A stretch of 64,000 bases of DNA from Flectobacillus sp. BAB-3569. GTDB taxonomy: Bacteria > Bacteroidota > Bacteroidia > Cytophagales > Spirosomataceae. A program made the position numbers and the translations under genes. Positions 43,557 to 53,202 of the stretch are shown piece by piece (within the stretch, counting starts at the first letter, position 1; each line of letters opens with the position of its first letter). The DNA is taken from the NCBI RefSeq assembly GCF_002270355.1, contig NZ_NJFZ01000017.1, positions 186,001 to 250,000 of the forward strand, read 5' to 3'. The notes beneath the pieces were generated by a model. The model saw only the letters and a list, made by a program, of their open reading frames with translations, was not told where the DNA came from and ran no database searches.

Positions 43557-44680
43557 ATGATACACAGAAAAACCACATTATCAGAAAATATAGTAGCCTT
43601 TTGTAGATTTCTCAGAGAACATGGTTTTTCTATAAGTGTACAAGATGAAGCCACAGCTTTGGAAGCTCTTTCCTATATTTCTTACCAAAATAGGCTGGAT
43701 TTTCAAACAGCATTAGCGATTATACTTGTCAAAAAAGTCCAACAGTTAGAAGTGTTCAATCGCCTATTTGAGGATTATTGGAAAGAGCTTGAAAAAGCAC
43801 TAGATTCAAAAATAAAAGACGGGAAAAGCAAGTCTAATCGCCCTGTTAAAAGCGAGGAACAAGCTTTTAATGCCCTAAAATCTTGGCTCAATGGCAACCG
43901 ACAAACGCAAGAAGAACAAATGGCTTCTTACAGTCCACATGAAAGTTTAGGACAAAAAAACTTTGCCAATATCCCTGCTGATGAAATTGCTGAAATGATG
44001 ACAAGCATTCAAACTCTCTCCCGAACTCTGGCGAGAGCCGTTGCACGTCGCGAACAATCGACTAGGGCAAGAAAACAATTTCATTTTGCAAGAACGATCC
44101 GAAAAAATATGCGCAGCGGTGGAGAGTTGATAGAATTGGCATTTAGAAAGCCTAAAAAAATCGTTTAAAATTGGTATTGCTTTGCGATGTAAGCAAGTCG
44201 ATGGATTTGTACTCGAGTTTCTTTATTCAGTTTATGTTTGCTTTTCAGAAAGTATATCAAAAAATAGAAACCTTTATCTTCAGCACGCATATAGCACGTA
44301 TTACAAACGAACTAAACACTACTCATTTCAACGAAGTAAAGGCTAATTTTTCAGAAAAAATCAATATCTGGTCGGGCGGAACCAAGATTGGAGAGTCATT
44401 GATGCAGTTTAATAGAGAATTTGGGAAAAGATACGTCAACCATCAAACAGTGGTCATCATTCTATCCGACGGTTGGGATACAGGAAACCCTGAAGTATTG
44501 AGCGAAGCCATGGAAACACTTCACAAACAAGCACATAAGATCTTGTGGCTAAACCCGCTTGCAGGCAATCCAAACTTTCAAGCAAATACCGTAGGGATGC
44601 AGGCAGCAATGCCATTTATCAGTCACTTTGCTCCTGTGCATAACCTCGAAAGCCTCAAGCAATTGGGGAAGATGATTTGA
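43557..44680 (+). pseudogene. VWA-domain protein of the CoxE type, one-base frame break
   Basis: About 375 residues. The N-terminal half (ENIVAFCRFLREHGFSISVQDEA, then YQNRLDFQTALAIILVKK) is the helical part typical of CoxE-like VWA proteins. The C-terminal VWA domain has the MIDAS motif LLCDVSKSMDLYSS and later GGTKIGESL and VIILSDGWDTG. The two halves meet at the A7 run 44154-44160. With eight A the frame reads KPKKNRLKLVLLCDVSKS. These proteins usually pair with a MoxR ATPase, absent here. It starts 25 bp after the DnaE-type gene and may share its transcript. Confidence 0.83.
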
Positions 44681-44841
44681 TGATTGGGCGTTTTTAGAAA
44701 CTCTAATTGAGCGCTTGAGTGATGGAACGAATGAGTGATTATTTTTAATAGATATTTTGAAATAATCACTCATCCACTCAATCACAACTCACTCAACTTG
44801 GCATGACTCATGTCGTACCGTTACGATTATGAAACAAAAAG
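44681..44841. other. Spacer with GAGTGAT repeat words and a hairpin
   Basis: The words TTGAGTGATGG, AATGAGTGATTAT, AATCACTCATCC and ACTCAATCACAACTCACTCAAC are the same family as at 54767-54858. No gene. Confidence 0.5.
44731..44773. terminator. 14-bp perfect stem between convergent VWA and pabB genes
   Basis: ATGAGTGATTATTT (44731-44744) pairs with AAATAATCACTCAT (44760-44773) around a 15-nt loop. It is a repeat-derived bidirectional terminator. Confidence 0.65.
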
Positions 44842-45843
44842 CTATTTTGACAAATAGACTTTATCTATTAATTCTTGGTATTCAGATTCGGCATTGGCAG
44901 AAACCGTAATTCCTCCTCCGCTTTTAAAAAGCATTCCTTGTGGGGTATTCTCGATAAAGCGTATCATGACAGAACTATCCAAATTTTGCCCATCAAATAT
45001 CCCAAAAACGCCTGTGTAATATCCTCTGTCGTACCCTTCTGCCTCCTTGATAATCTCTAGAGTTTGGGGTTTGGGCGCCCCTGTGATAGAGCCCGCAGGA
45101 AGCATTTTAAATAGTAATGAACCTATTTGTTGCGCATAATTCTCTGGCAATTTTCCACAAATTTCTGAACTCACTTGCAACAAATTGCCTTCGTTGGTAG
45201 CAACTCTATCGATATATCTAAACCGCTCTACCCATACTTTTTCGGCTATAATACTAATATCATTTCTGATTAAATCCACAATCGTAGCGTGTTCCGCCAA
45301 CTCCTTTTTGTTCTCCAAAATAGTTTTTTCAGCATCAGGAATATTAGCAGAGATAGTCCCTTTCATCGGATGAGAGGAGATGATGCCAGACTTAATCTGA
45401 ACAAAAGTTTCGGGAGAAAATAAGACAAATTGATTTTTGAATAACAATTGATAAGTGGCTTCACTTCGTTCAAATATCTCTCTCAAGGATAAATTTACCC
45501 GAATAGGAGTCGGTTTAGTGAGGTTTACAAGAAAACTATCTCCTCGCTTCAAATGATTTTGTACAAGTGTAAATGAATGTTGATATTCCTCAAAACTTAT
45601 TGGATATTTCTCAAAAACTACCTCAGTGCTTTCGGAAGTTTTTTGCTTAAAATGATAATTCGTTTTATCTCCAATTTTGTAGAATATTTGGTGCTGTGCA
45701 ACCTCCTCCAAAGGAATCACCAAGGGCTTTTGCATCAGGTAATCAATCACAAAAAAGAAAGGTTTTTGTGATTGACCTAACTGATTCATTCGCTCTATAG
45801 CAACCAAAGCAGCAGGAAGAATTGAATGTTTTTTATAACTCAT
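44842..45843 (-). CDS. pabB: Aminodeoxychorismate synthase component I
   Basis: It aminates chorismate to aminodeoxychorismate in folate synthesis. The chorismate-binding fold is complete: HPMKGTISA, LAEHATIVDLIRNDI with the metal-site Asp, FKMLPAGSITGAPKPQTLEII, and GYDRGYYTGVFGIFDG, then late FKSGGGITVSANAESEYQEL. The shorter C-terminal-domain form without a lyase fits Bacteroidota PabB. I start at ATG 45843 (MSYKKHSILPAAL). Starts at 45885 and 45912 give leaders without family similarity. It uses glutamine amidotransferase PabA, which is not in the window. Confidence 0.9.
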   Translation of the reverse strand: MSYKKHSILPAALVAIERMNQLGQSQKPFFFVIDYLMQKPLVIPLEEVAQHQIFYKIGDKTNYHFKQKTSESTEVVFEKYPISFEEYQHSFTLVQNHLKRGDSFLVNLTKPTPIRVNLSLREIFERSEATYQLLFKNQFVLFSPETFVQIKSGIISSHPMKGTISANIPDAEKTILENKKELAEHATIVDLIRNDISIIAEKVWVERFRYIDRVATNEGNLLQVSSEICGKLPENYAQQIGSLLFKMLPAGSITGAPKPQTLEIIKEAEGYDRGYYTGVFGIFDGQNLDSSVMIRFIENTPQGMLFKSGGGITVSANAESEYQELIDKVYLSK

Positions 45844-45940
45844 GTTTGAGACTGACTGATGAAGAAAAACAGGGAACTTAGAAATCATTTTAATCAAAAC
45901 ACAAAAATGCAATTCTTTTCTCCCTGTTTATGTAAAAAAT

Positions 45941-45969
45941 CACCCCTCAAGAAAGGCTCTTGAGGGGTG
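45941..45969 (-). terminator. alaS: Intrinsic terminator of alaS
   Basis: CACCCCTCAAGA (45941-45952) pairs with TCTTGAGGGGTG (45958-45969). On the minus strand it is followed by ATTTTTTACA. Confidence 0.85.
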
Positions 45970-45993
45970 TGAGAACTTATATTGTTAAAAAGC

Positions 45994-48630
45994 TTATGCG
46001 TTTACAAAAGTTTTACTTTTTTCTATCGCGTTTGCCAAACCACTCACGTCAGAACCTCCCGCAGTTGCAAAGAATGGTTGGCCACCGCCCCCACCTTTCA
46101 CTTCTTTGGCCAATTCACGAATGATTTGTCCAGCGTTTAAGCCTTTATCTGCTACCAAATTATCCGCAATCATTACTGCTAATTGAGGTTTACCAGCAAC
46201 TTCGGCACCCAAAACGCAATACAAATCACCCACTTTTGCTTTTAATTCATAAGCCAATTGTTTCAAGGCATCAGCCGAACCAACTTCTACGACCTCAGTA
46301 ATAGCGTTGATGCTACCGTAAGAAACGATTTTGTTCAACAAACGTTCTTTCGTTGCTTGAAGTTTTTCTTGTTCAAAAACCTCGATTTTCTTCGCTAAAG
46401 CATTTTTCTCTTCCAACAATGAAGCTACTGCTTTTACTAGGTCTTTTGGCGCTTTCAACAATTGATTCAATTGGTCAAGAATAGCCTCTTGTTCACGAAG
46501 AATTTCGAATGCTTTTTCTGACGTAACCGCCTCAATACGACGAACACCCGTTGCTACCGAAGTTTCAGTGACAATCTTAAACAAACCAATATTACCTGTT
46601 GCAGGTACGTGTGTACCTCCACAAAGTTCTACCGAATAGTTTTTATCAAAAGTAATAACACGAACGAAATCACCGTATTTTTCACCAAACAATGCCATAG
46701 CACCACGTGAAGTTGCTTCAGAGATAGGAACGTTGCGTTCTTCTACCAAAGGAATATTTTCACGGATTTTTTGGTTCACAATCTCCTCAACCTGAGCAAT
46801 TTCTTCGTCAGTAACTTTCTGGAAGTGAGAGAAGTCAAAACGTAAAATTTCGTTATTTACTAGTGAACCTTTTTGGTTTACATGACTACCCAAGACTTGC
46901 TTAAGCGCAGCCTGCATCAAGTGCGTAGAAGTGTGGTTGTTGTTAGTCAACTTTCTACGTGCTAAATCGATACTTGCTTTTACTGGTTCGTCAGAAACCA
47001 AAGATTCAAAACGCTTGTCGCTGATAAAATGCACGATAAGGTCGTTTTCTTTTTTGGTATCCACCACTTCAATTGCAACCCCTCCAAAACTGATGGTACC
47101 TTTATCTCCAACCTGACCACCTGATTCAGCATAGAAAGGCGTTTTGTCCAACACCACTTTGTACTGTGTTCCTTGTTTGTTTTGAACTTTTTGGTATTTT
47201 ACTACAGAAGAAACCGTTTCGAATTCGTCATAACCCACGAATTCAATTTTGTCAACTTCTTGCAAAATCACCCAGTCCTCAGCAGAAGTCGAAGCATCCT
47301 TTCGTGAACGCTCTTTTTGTGCTTGAAGGGCAGCTTTGTATCCTTCTTCGTCGATTGACAAACCATTTTCACGAGCGATAAGGGCTGTCAAGTCAACAGG
47401 AAAACCGAAGGTATCATTCAACTCAAACACTTGCTCGCCATTAATAACTGTTTGATTATTAGCTTTTAAATCAACCGTGATTTTATCTAATAATTTCAAA
47501 CCATTTTCAAGCGTACGCAAGAAAGAGTTTTCTTCTTCTAAAATAACTTTTGCCACAAAATCTTGTTGAGAAATCAATTCTGGGAAAACACCGTCGAATT
47601 GCTCTGACAACAATGGTACAATTGAGTGTAAAAACGGCTCACGGAAACCTAAATAAGTATAACCGTAACGCACCGCACGACGCAAAATACGACGAATTAC
47701 ATAGCCCGCTTTGTTATTTGAAGGCAATTGACCGTCAGCAATCGCAAAGGCAATAGCACGGATGTGGTCAGCAATAACACGAAGTGAAATATCCGTCCAC
47801 TTGTCTTGACCGTATACCTTACCAGCTTTGTCTGCGATAAGTTTGATGGTACCTTGGAAAACATCAGTATCGTAGTTGGATTGTTTGCCTTGGATAGCCA
47901 TACACAAACGCTCAAAGCCCATCCCTGTATCTACGTGCTTCGATGGAAGTGGCACCAACGAACCATCAGCCATACGCTCAAACTGCATGAATACGTTGTT
48001 CCAGATTTCAACAACCTGAGGATGATCTGCGTTTACCAACTCTTTCCCAGATTTGGATGCAACCTCATCAGCATCACGCAAGTCGATATGGATTTCTGAA
48101 CATGGACCACATGGACCAGTCTCGCCCATTTCCCAGAAATTATCTTTTTTATTTCCTAAAATGATACGTTCCTCTCCAACGATAGCCTTCCAAATATCCC
48201 ATGCTTCTTGATCGAATGGTACGCCATCTTTTTCGTCACCTTGAAATACCGAAACATAGATACGGTCTTTCGGCAACTTGTATACTTCTGTCAATAACTC
48301 CCAAGACCAAGCCAAGGCTTCTTTTTTGAAATAGTCGCCAAATGACCAGTTACCCAACATCTCAAACATAGTGTGGTGATAGGTATCAAAACCTACATCT
48401 TCGAGGTCATTGTGTTTTCCTGAAACTCTCAAACATTTTTGGGTATCTGCAATACGCTTTGAGGGCGGAGTTCCGTTACCTAAGAAAAAATCTTTGAACT
48501 GAGCCATACCCGAGTTGTTGAACATCAAGGTTGGGTCATTTTTGGCTACTAATGGAGCTGAAGGAACAATTAAGTGACCTTTCGATGCAAAAAAGTCCAA
48601 GAACTGTTTTCTAATTTCTCTGGAAGTCAT
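45994..48630 (-). CDS. alaS: Alanyl-tRNA synthetase
   Basis: It charges tRNA-Ala. The class II core begins MTSREIRKQFLDFFASKGH; motif 2 region MFNNSGMAQFKDFFLG; later the editing domain has HTSTHLMQAALKQVLGSHV, and the zinc-type cluster VELCGGTHVPATGNIGLF. The C-terminal C-Ala domain ends with GGGGGQPFFATAGG. Full length at 878 residues. Its leader of about 130 nt starts at a -7 motif near 48770 and includes a small GAATGAC/GTCATTC hairpin (48660-48681). No T-box is apparent. Confidence 0.98.
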   Translation of the reverse strand: MTSREIRKQFLDFFASKGHLIVPSAPLVAKNDPTLMFNNSGMAQFKDFFLGNGTPPSKRIADTQKCLRVSGKHNDLEDVGFDTYHHTMFEMLGNWSFGDYFKKEALAWSWELLTEVYKLPKDRIYVSVFQGDEKDGVPFDQEAWDIWKAIVGEERIILGNKKDNFWEMGETGPCGPCSEIHIDLRDADEVASKSGKELVNADHPQVVEIWNNVFMQFERMADGSLVPLPSKHVDTGMGFERLCMAIQGKQSNYDTDVFQGTIKLIADKAGKVYGQDKWTDISLRVIADHIRAIAFAIADGQLPSNNKAGYVIRRILRRAVRYGYTYLGFREPFLHSIVPLLSEQFDGVFPELISQQDFVAKVILEEENSFLRTLENGLKLLDKITVDLKANNQTVINGEQVFELNDTFGFPVDLTALIARENGLSIDEEGYKAALQAQKERSRKDASTSAEDWVILQEVDKIEFVGYDEFETVSSVVKYQKVQNKQGTQYKVVLDKTPFYAESGGQVGDKGTISFGGVAIEVVDTKKENDLIVHFISDKRFESLVSDEPVKASIDLARRKLTNNNHTSTHLMQAALKQVLGSHVNQKGSLVNNEILRFDFSHFQKVTDEEIAQVEEIVNQKIRENIPLVEERNVPISEATSRGAMALFGEKYGDFVRVITFDKNYSVELCGGTHVPATGNIGLFKIVTETSVATGVRRIEAVTSEKAFEILREQEAILDQLNQLLKAPKDLVKAVASLLEEKNALAKKIEVFEQEKLQATKERLLNKIVSYGSINAITEVVEVGSADALKQLAYELKAKVGDLYCVLGAEVAGKPQLAVMIADNLVADKGLNAGQIIRELAKEVKGGGGGQPFFATAGGSDVSGLANAIEKSKTFVNA

Positions 48631-48762
48631 TGGTAATTATATGGTTATGTTTAGGGCTAGAATGACTGACAAATGTCATTCCTCACACTAAATATTTTTT
48701 TGTACTAAATAGATTCCTGATTTTTCGATAAAAATTTTATCTTTGCTTAAAATCATTTTTTG

Positions 48763-48770
48763 CAAAATTA
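48763..48770 (-). promoter_or_regulatory. alaS: -7 promoter motif (TAATTTTG) for alaS
   Basis: An exact match on the minus strand, about 135 bp upstream of ATG 48630. Confidence 0.45.
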
Positions 48771-48812
48771 GTTGTTTTCAGGCTCAAGAACGATAATGTT
48801 GAAAAATCATTT

Positions 48813-48864
48813 TAGCTAATTATCGCAACTTACCACTCAATACCATTATTAATAGCTAATTATC
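48813..48864 (+). promoter_or_regulatory. Direct repeats TAGCTAATTATC upstream of the MerR gene
   Basis: The same 12-mer occurs at 48813-48824 and 48853-48864, 40 bp apart, upstream of the MerR-type -7 motif at 48901. Possible regulator sites; they share TAGCTA with the dinB array. Confidence 0.4.
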
Positions 48865-48900
48865 AAACACTTAGCCTTCAACTAAAAACCAACACCCTCA

Positions 48901-48908
48901 TAGTTTTG
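48901..48908 (+). promoter_or_regulatory. -7 promoter motif (TAGTTTTG) for the MerR gene
   Basis: An exact match. The TTG at 48925 would lie right at the transcript start, so ATG 48991 is the better translation start. Confidence 0.45.
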
Positions 48909-48990
48909 TAATAAAATTTTTACTTTGGATTGGGAGAACACATACTATTTTGAGTATAAGGTCCTAGGTTTCTCTCGATTTTTGAATATT

Positions 48991-49341
48991 ATGCAGCAGA
49001 ATCTAACTAAACGTTATTATTCCATATCAGAGGTAGCAATCATGTTTAACGTAAATATTTCAAAATTACGTTACTGGCAAGAGCAATTCCCAACGATAAA
49101 TCCTAAGCGTGATCGAGCTGGGGATAGAAAATACACACAAGATGATATTAACCAAATACGTGAAATTTTCATTTTGATAGAGGAAGAAGGTCACACTATT
49201 GAAGGAGCCAAAAATGCCTTAGAAAAAAGGAGAGCTCGTAAAAATGCCAATCAGGAGGTAGTAAGAACTTTGGTTGGATTGCGTGATTTTCTAAAAAAAG
49301 TACGAGACTCCCTCGAACAGGGAGATGATAGTTCATTGTAA
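48991..49341 (+). CDS. MerR-family transcriptional regulator (116 aa)
   Basis: The MerR winged HTH is at residues 9-75 (YYSISEVAIMFNVNISKLRYWQ, DRKYTQDDINQIREIF). It has a short coiled-coil tail (VVRTLVGLRDFLKKVRDSLEQ) and no effector domain, like the small MerR proteins conserved beside dprA or alaS in Bacteroidota. The frame from TTG 48925 is rejected because it lies next to the -7 motif. No metal-binding cysteine is present. Function is unknown. Confidence 0.85.
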   Translation: MQQNLTKRYYSISEVAIMFNVNISKLRYWQEQFPTINPKRDRAGDRKYTQDDINQIREIFILIEEEGHTIEGAKNALEKRRARKNANQEVVRTLVGLRDFLKKVRDSLEQGDDSSL

Positions 49342-49426
49342 TATCCCTAGAGTAACATTCACACACCTGAAAATCTACACTTGAAAGCTCGGTTCGAGTT
49401 ATTTAATCTTTTTCTATACCATCATT

Positions 49427-50536
49427 ATGCAATTTACCTCAGAAAAGGTATATCAGGTAGGGTTATCACTTATTCCAAAAATCGGTGACATTTTAATTAA
49501 ACAGTTAGTAAGCTACTGTGGCTCAGCTGAAAATGTATTCAAAGCTCCCAAAAGTAAACTTCTTAAAATTCCCAATATCGGGGAAGTACTTGCTCAAAAT
49601 ATCGTTCAACAAAAGGTACTAACGCTTGCTGAGGCTGTTGTAAAACAAGCTGAGAAGGAAAAAGTACATATTCTTTTTTATTTAGATACCGACTACCCTC
49701 GAAGATTAAAATCTCTTTACGATGCGCCTTGCATTTTGTATTATAAAGGCAATCCAGAGGTATTAAACCCTCAACGAAGCATCGCCATTGTAGGAACTCG
49801 TCAAATGACCGATTACGGGCGTGTGGTCACAGAGCAGATTGTTGCACAACTCAAAACCTTCAAATGTGTCTGCATCAGTGGATTGGCGTATGGCATTGAC
49901 ATTTGCGCACATAAAGCCAGTGTACAATATCAAATTCCAACGATTGGTGTGATGGCGAATGGAATAGACAAGGTATATCCTAGTCAGCACAAGCAAACTG
50001 CCATACAAATGCAGCAATTAGGAGGAGTTATGTCTGAACACCACTTTGGTGTAATTCCAGAAGCGCCATATTTTCCTAGAAGAAATAGAATCATTGCAGG
50101 TATGTCAGATGCCACGATTGTGGTAGAAGCCGCCATCAAAGGCGGGGCACTGATCACAGCTGAGTTTGCCAATAATTATCATCGTGATGTTTTTGCTGTG
50201 CCGGGACAGCTCGGCAAGAGTCATTCAGAAGGGTGTAATTTGCTTATCAGGAAAAATAAGGCGCAGATCTATACGCAGGTAGAAGACATTGTGGAGTCCT
50301 TAAATTGGGACTTGGTACAGACCAATGAGTCCTTAGCCAAGGCTATTGATTTTTCTGGATTAAGTACAGAAGAGAGTCAAATTTTGGCATTACTTCACCA
50401 AAAAGGGCCATTACATATTGATGAGCTTAGTTGGCAATCTCAAATTGTAATGGCTCGTTTGGCTTCTCTCCTTTTACATTTAGAGTTTCAAGGATTGGTA
50501 AAAGCATTACCGGGGAAAAAGTTCTGTTTGGCTTAG
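49427..50536 (+). CDS. dprA: DNA-processing protein DprA
   Basis: It loads RecA on incoming single-stranded DNA during natural transformation. The order is an N-terminal helix-hairpin-helix part (VGLSLIPKIGDILIKQLVSY), a Rossmann fold with RSIAIVGTRQMTDYGRVV and SGLAYGIDICAHKAS, then FPRRNRIIAGMSDATIVVEA and KGGALITAEFANNYHRDVFAVPG, and a C-terminal winged-helix domain (GPLHIDELSWQSQIVMARLASLLLHLEFQG, split as GPLHIDEL and LEFQGLV). Full length. It is convergent with the histidine kinase, with a 4-bp overlap. No other competence gene is in the window. Confidence 0.95.
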   Translation: MQFTSEKVYQVGLSLIPKIGDILIKQLVSYCGSAENVFKAPKSKLLKIPNIGEVLAQNIVQQKVLTLAEAVVKQAEKEKVHILFYLDTDYPRRLKSLYDAPCILYYKGNPEVLNPQRSIAIVGTRQMTDYGRVVTEQIVAQLKTFKCVCISGLAYGIDICAHKASVQYQIPTIGVMANGIDKVYPSQHKQTAIQMQQLGGVMSEHHFGVIPEAPYFPRRNRIIAGMSDATIVVEAAIKGGALITAEFANNYHRDVFAVPGQLGKSHSEGCNLLIRKNKAQIYTQVEDIVESLNWDLVQTNESLAKAIDFSGLSTEESQILALLHQKGPLHIDELSWQSQIVMARLASLLLHLEFQGLVKALPGKKFCLA

Positions 50537-52334
50537 GCTGCCTCTTGGGTTGGAGCAATAGCCAGTTCAAAAACTGCTCCCCCATCATTTTCTACTTTGT
50601 ACTGACCAGAAACTTGCTTACTCAATGAAATAATAAGTTGCTTTCCAAAAGAACGGCGACCTTTACTATTCCATTTGTCCATATCGATACCTGCGCCATT
50701 GTCTTTTACTTTTAAATAGATACCGCCTTCTGTTTTGAACTTGATTTCTAAGGTTGGATCAGGTACTTGTTGATAGGCATATTTAAAAGAGTTAGTCACC
50801 AATTCATTCAAAATCAATCCAATAGGAATCGCTAAATCCACATCAATTTCAGTTTGTTCTATATCTAGTAACAGATTGAAATTTTGGCGAGAGTATCCAT
50901 AGCTTTCCATTATATTTTCAACCAAATCAGTAATGTACTCCTTGATATTCAACGCTGTAGTATGACTAGTCTGATATAATTTTTGGTGAATCAAAGACAT
51001 AGCCTCTACCCTTTTCTGACCAGTTTGCACAGCCTTTATGGCATCTTGGTCGGTAAGACCGTACGTTTGGAGATTGAGTAGACTTGCCACGATTGACAAA
51101 TTATTCTTAACACGGTGATGCAGTTCTTTCATCATCAATACCAATTTGTCTGACTGTTCCTGAATTTTATAATTTTGACTCGTCAACAAATCGTTGTTTT
51201 GATGAATAATTCTGTTTTTACGAATTAGCAAGAATCCAGCGATAACCAGTACCGCAATTAAAACAAGGCCGAAAAAATAATATTTTGTTTAGCGGTGTTC
51301 TGAAAATTGAGCTCCTTAATTTGAGTCTCTTTCTCAATGGTTTTATTACGCTCTTCAAGTTCAACAACTTTCGACTTGATTTCTAAATTGGTGATACTGT
51401 CGTTTAGGACTACATGGTTTTTGTAAGCAAAATAAGCTTTATCCCATTTTTTTTCTCCTTCATATAGCTTTGCCAAAACATCATAGGCATCTGCTTGGAA
51501 GTATTTCCGTTCAGGGATATTATTAGCGTATTCAATTCCTTTTAGTGCGGAAGAAATACCTTCTTTATACGCTTTTTTGCCATTGTATGCCCAAGCAAGA
51601 TTTATGTAAATAGCAGCTAAACTAAAAACATCTTTTTGAGTTATTTCAAGGCTTAAAGCTTCTTCATACATTTGAATCGCTTTATCAAATTGGCCTAAAT
51701 TTTTGTAGTGGATGCCGATATTAATTAAACCTGTAAGATAATCATCCGACATCTCGGCTGACTTAAGATACTTCAACCCTGTAATACTCAAATCCAAAGC
51801 TTTTTGAGATTGACCTCTTTTATCGTAGATAATACTAAGGCTATTGTAGGAGTAAGCAATGAGTTTATCATTGTGTAAATCCTTTCCAATTTTCTGAGTT
51901 AACACATACATTCGTTCGGCTTCATCCAGTCTATTTTGACGTTCAAACACGTTGCCTAATTGAATATAGGTTGTTCCCACCCAGTATAGATTCCTTTGTT
52001 CTTGAAATCTGTGAAGCGCTTTATTGAAATGCTCTAAAGACTTTACATAATCCTCAAGCCCATAATTAGTTTGCCCTAACTTATAATGCAGATGTCCCAA
52101 CAGGGTATCAGCTGAGTTTTCGGGAATGAGGTCGATAGCCTCCAATAATATTTCGCGTTTTACTTGGTCCTCAAGTTCGCCCTGCTTAGAGAATTGATAT
52201 ATAGCTAAAGCTCTTTTTTCATTTGCGGGTAATTTGTTCCACTTTTCACGGGCACTTTCTAAGCTTTGGGCCTTAGTATGAATCCCAAGGAAAAAAAGTA
52301 ATAGGAACACAAATAGCGATTTTATATGATTCAT
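50533..52334 (-). pseudogene. TPR-containing sensor histidine kinase (HisKA_2 type), one-base frame break in the membrane helix
   Basis: About 600 residues. The signal peptide is MNHIKSLFVFLLLFFLGIHTKAQ. Tandem tetratricopeptide repeats follow (LLGHLHYKLGQTNYGLEDY, WVGTTYIQLGNVFERQ, AAIYINLAWAYNGKKAY). The first frame stops at 51258 after NIIFSALF, and the second begins in LLIRKNRIIHQNNDLL. One more base in the A6 run 51272-51277 restores a membrane helix FFGLVLIAVLVIAGFLL between them. Downstream are the phospho-acceptor His in LMMKELHHRVKNNLSIVAS and the ATP-site NELVTNSFKYA. The start at 52427 is rejected because it runs into repeat copy C. A partner regulator is not adjacent. Confidence 0.87.
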
Positions 52335-52381
52335 GGTAAAATGTGTGTCAGCTTTATAATATTTCAAAATTTTAGACAATA

Positions 52382-52566
52382 CTAAGTTAGTGGGCAAAAT
52401 AGAATTTAATTTTTGTGCCCAGGGCATTCAGGTATCAGCTTTCGGCGGTGGGCTTTGTAAAAAAGCATGGCTGTGGTTAATAAAAACATTTTAACACTCA
52501 GTGCCTTGTGCCTGTTGCCTTGTCCCTAAACACATAACTTAAATCTTATTCTGCACTATTACTTAA
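52382..52566 (-). repeat. TIR element copy C (185 bp, inverted relative to A and D)
   Basis: The outer left end CTAAGTTAGTGGGCAAAAT (52382-52400) and the right end, read inward on the minus strand from 52566, TTAAGTAATAGTGCAGAAT, match the TIR consensus. The interior blocks TTCAGGTATCAGC, GTGGGCTTTGTAAAAAAGC, AACATTTTAACACTC and GCCTTGTGCCTGTTGCC are the reverse of those in copy A. It lies about 48 bp upstream of the kinase start. Confidence 0.8.
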
Positions 52567-52722
52567 TTGTAATATTTAGACTTATACGATGATTACTTGC
52601 AAAAAGTATTCTTCAGAATGTGGTAACACATCCCTAAAAATAGACTTCTGAATTTGAGAAACCTATCCATTCTTATTCAACGGTACTTGATGAAGTAGTA
52701 TAAATTTAAACTATAGTATATC

Positions 52723-52892
52723 TTTAGTTAGTGTGCTAAATAGAATTTAAGTTATGTGTTTAGATACTAGGCAACAGGCACAAGACAAAGAGTGTTAAAA
52801 TGTTTTTTAATAACTACAGCCATGCTTTTTTCCAAAGCCCATCGCCGAAAGCCCAAAGCACAATTTTAAATTTTATTTTCCCACTAACTTAA
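52723..52892 (+). repeat. TIR element copy D (170 bp)
   Basis: The left end TTTAGTTAGTGTGCTAAAT (52723-52741) and right end (read from 52892) TTAAGTTAGTGGGAAAAT give imperfect terminal repeats. The interior GGCAACAGGCACAAG, GAGTGTTAAAATG, CATGCTTTTTTCC and CGCCGAAAGCCC follow copy A in order. Confidence 0.8.
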
Positions 52893-53137
52893 CTATGTTG
52901 AATTATGAAAGCAATTTTGGTAGAAGCGGTTTGGGTAAAAATTATTAGAGAATGTAGAAGGCGGAGATATTTTCAAATAGATTTTTATCCTGTATAAGTT
53001 TAGATATTTTTTTATAAGTAAAAGGAAAGATTAAATTAATAGTATATCTGAGGCAAAATCTGACTATAACCTTTTGATTATGAATATCTTCAAATAACCA
53101 ATATACTGTTAACCAATAACGTTTTCCTACTTAAAGC

Positions 53138-53165
53138 AAACGGTCGATAAAACTATCGACCGTTT
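53138..53165 (-). terminator. pyrE: Terminator of pyrE
   Basis: AAACGGTCGATA (53138-53149) pairs perfectly with TATCGACCGTTT (53154-53165) around a 4-nt loop. The U-run afterwards is weak. Confidence 0.7.
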
Positions 53166-53202
53166 ATAGTTGAGCTGACTAAAAGAAGTCAAGCTCCATT
53201 AA

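Larger units (their letters stand above)
52335..53137. other. About 800-bp spacer built around two inverted TIR elements
   Basis: Besides copies C (52382-52566) and D (52723-52892), the 156 bp between them and 52893-53137 are AT-rich and hold no credible gene. No exact -7 motif for the leftward kinase gene was found. The nearest is TATTTTG (7-mer) inside the outer end of copy C. Confidence 0.55.

Noticed and set aside
48631-48762. T-box or other riboswitch in the alaS leader
   Set aside because: Only a 7-bp hairpin is visible; no T-box consensus or anti-terminator pair was found.
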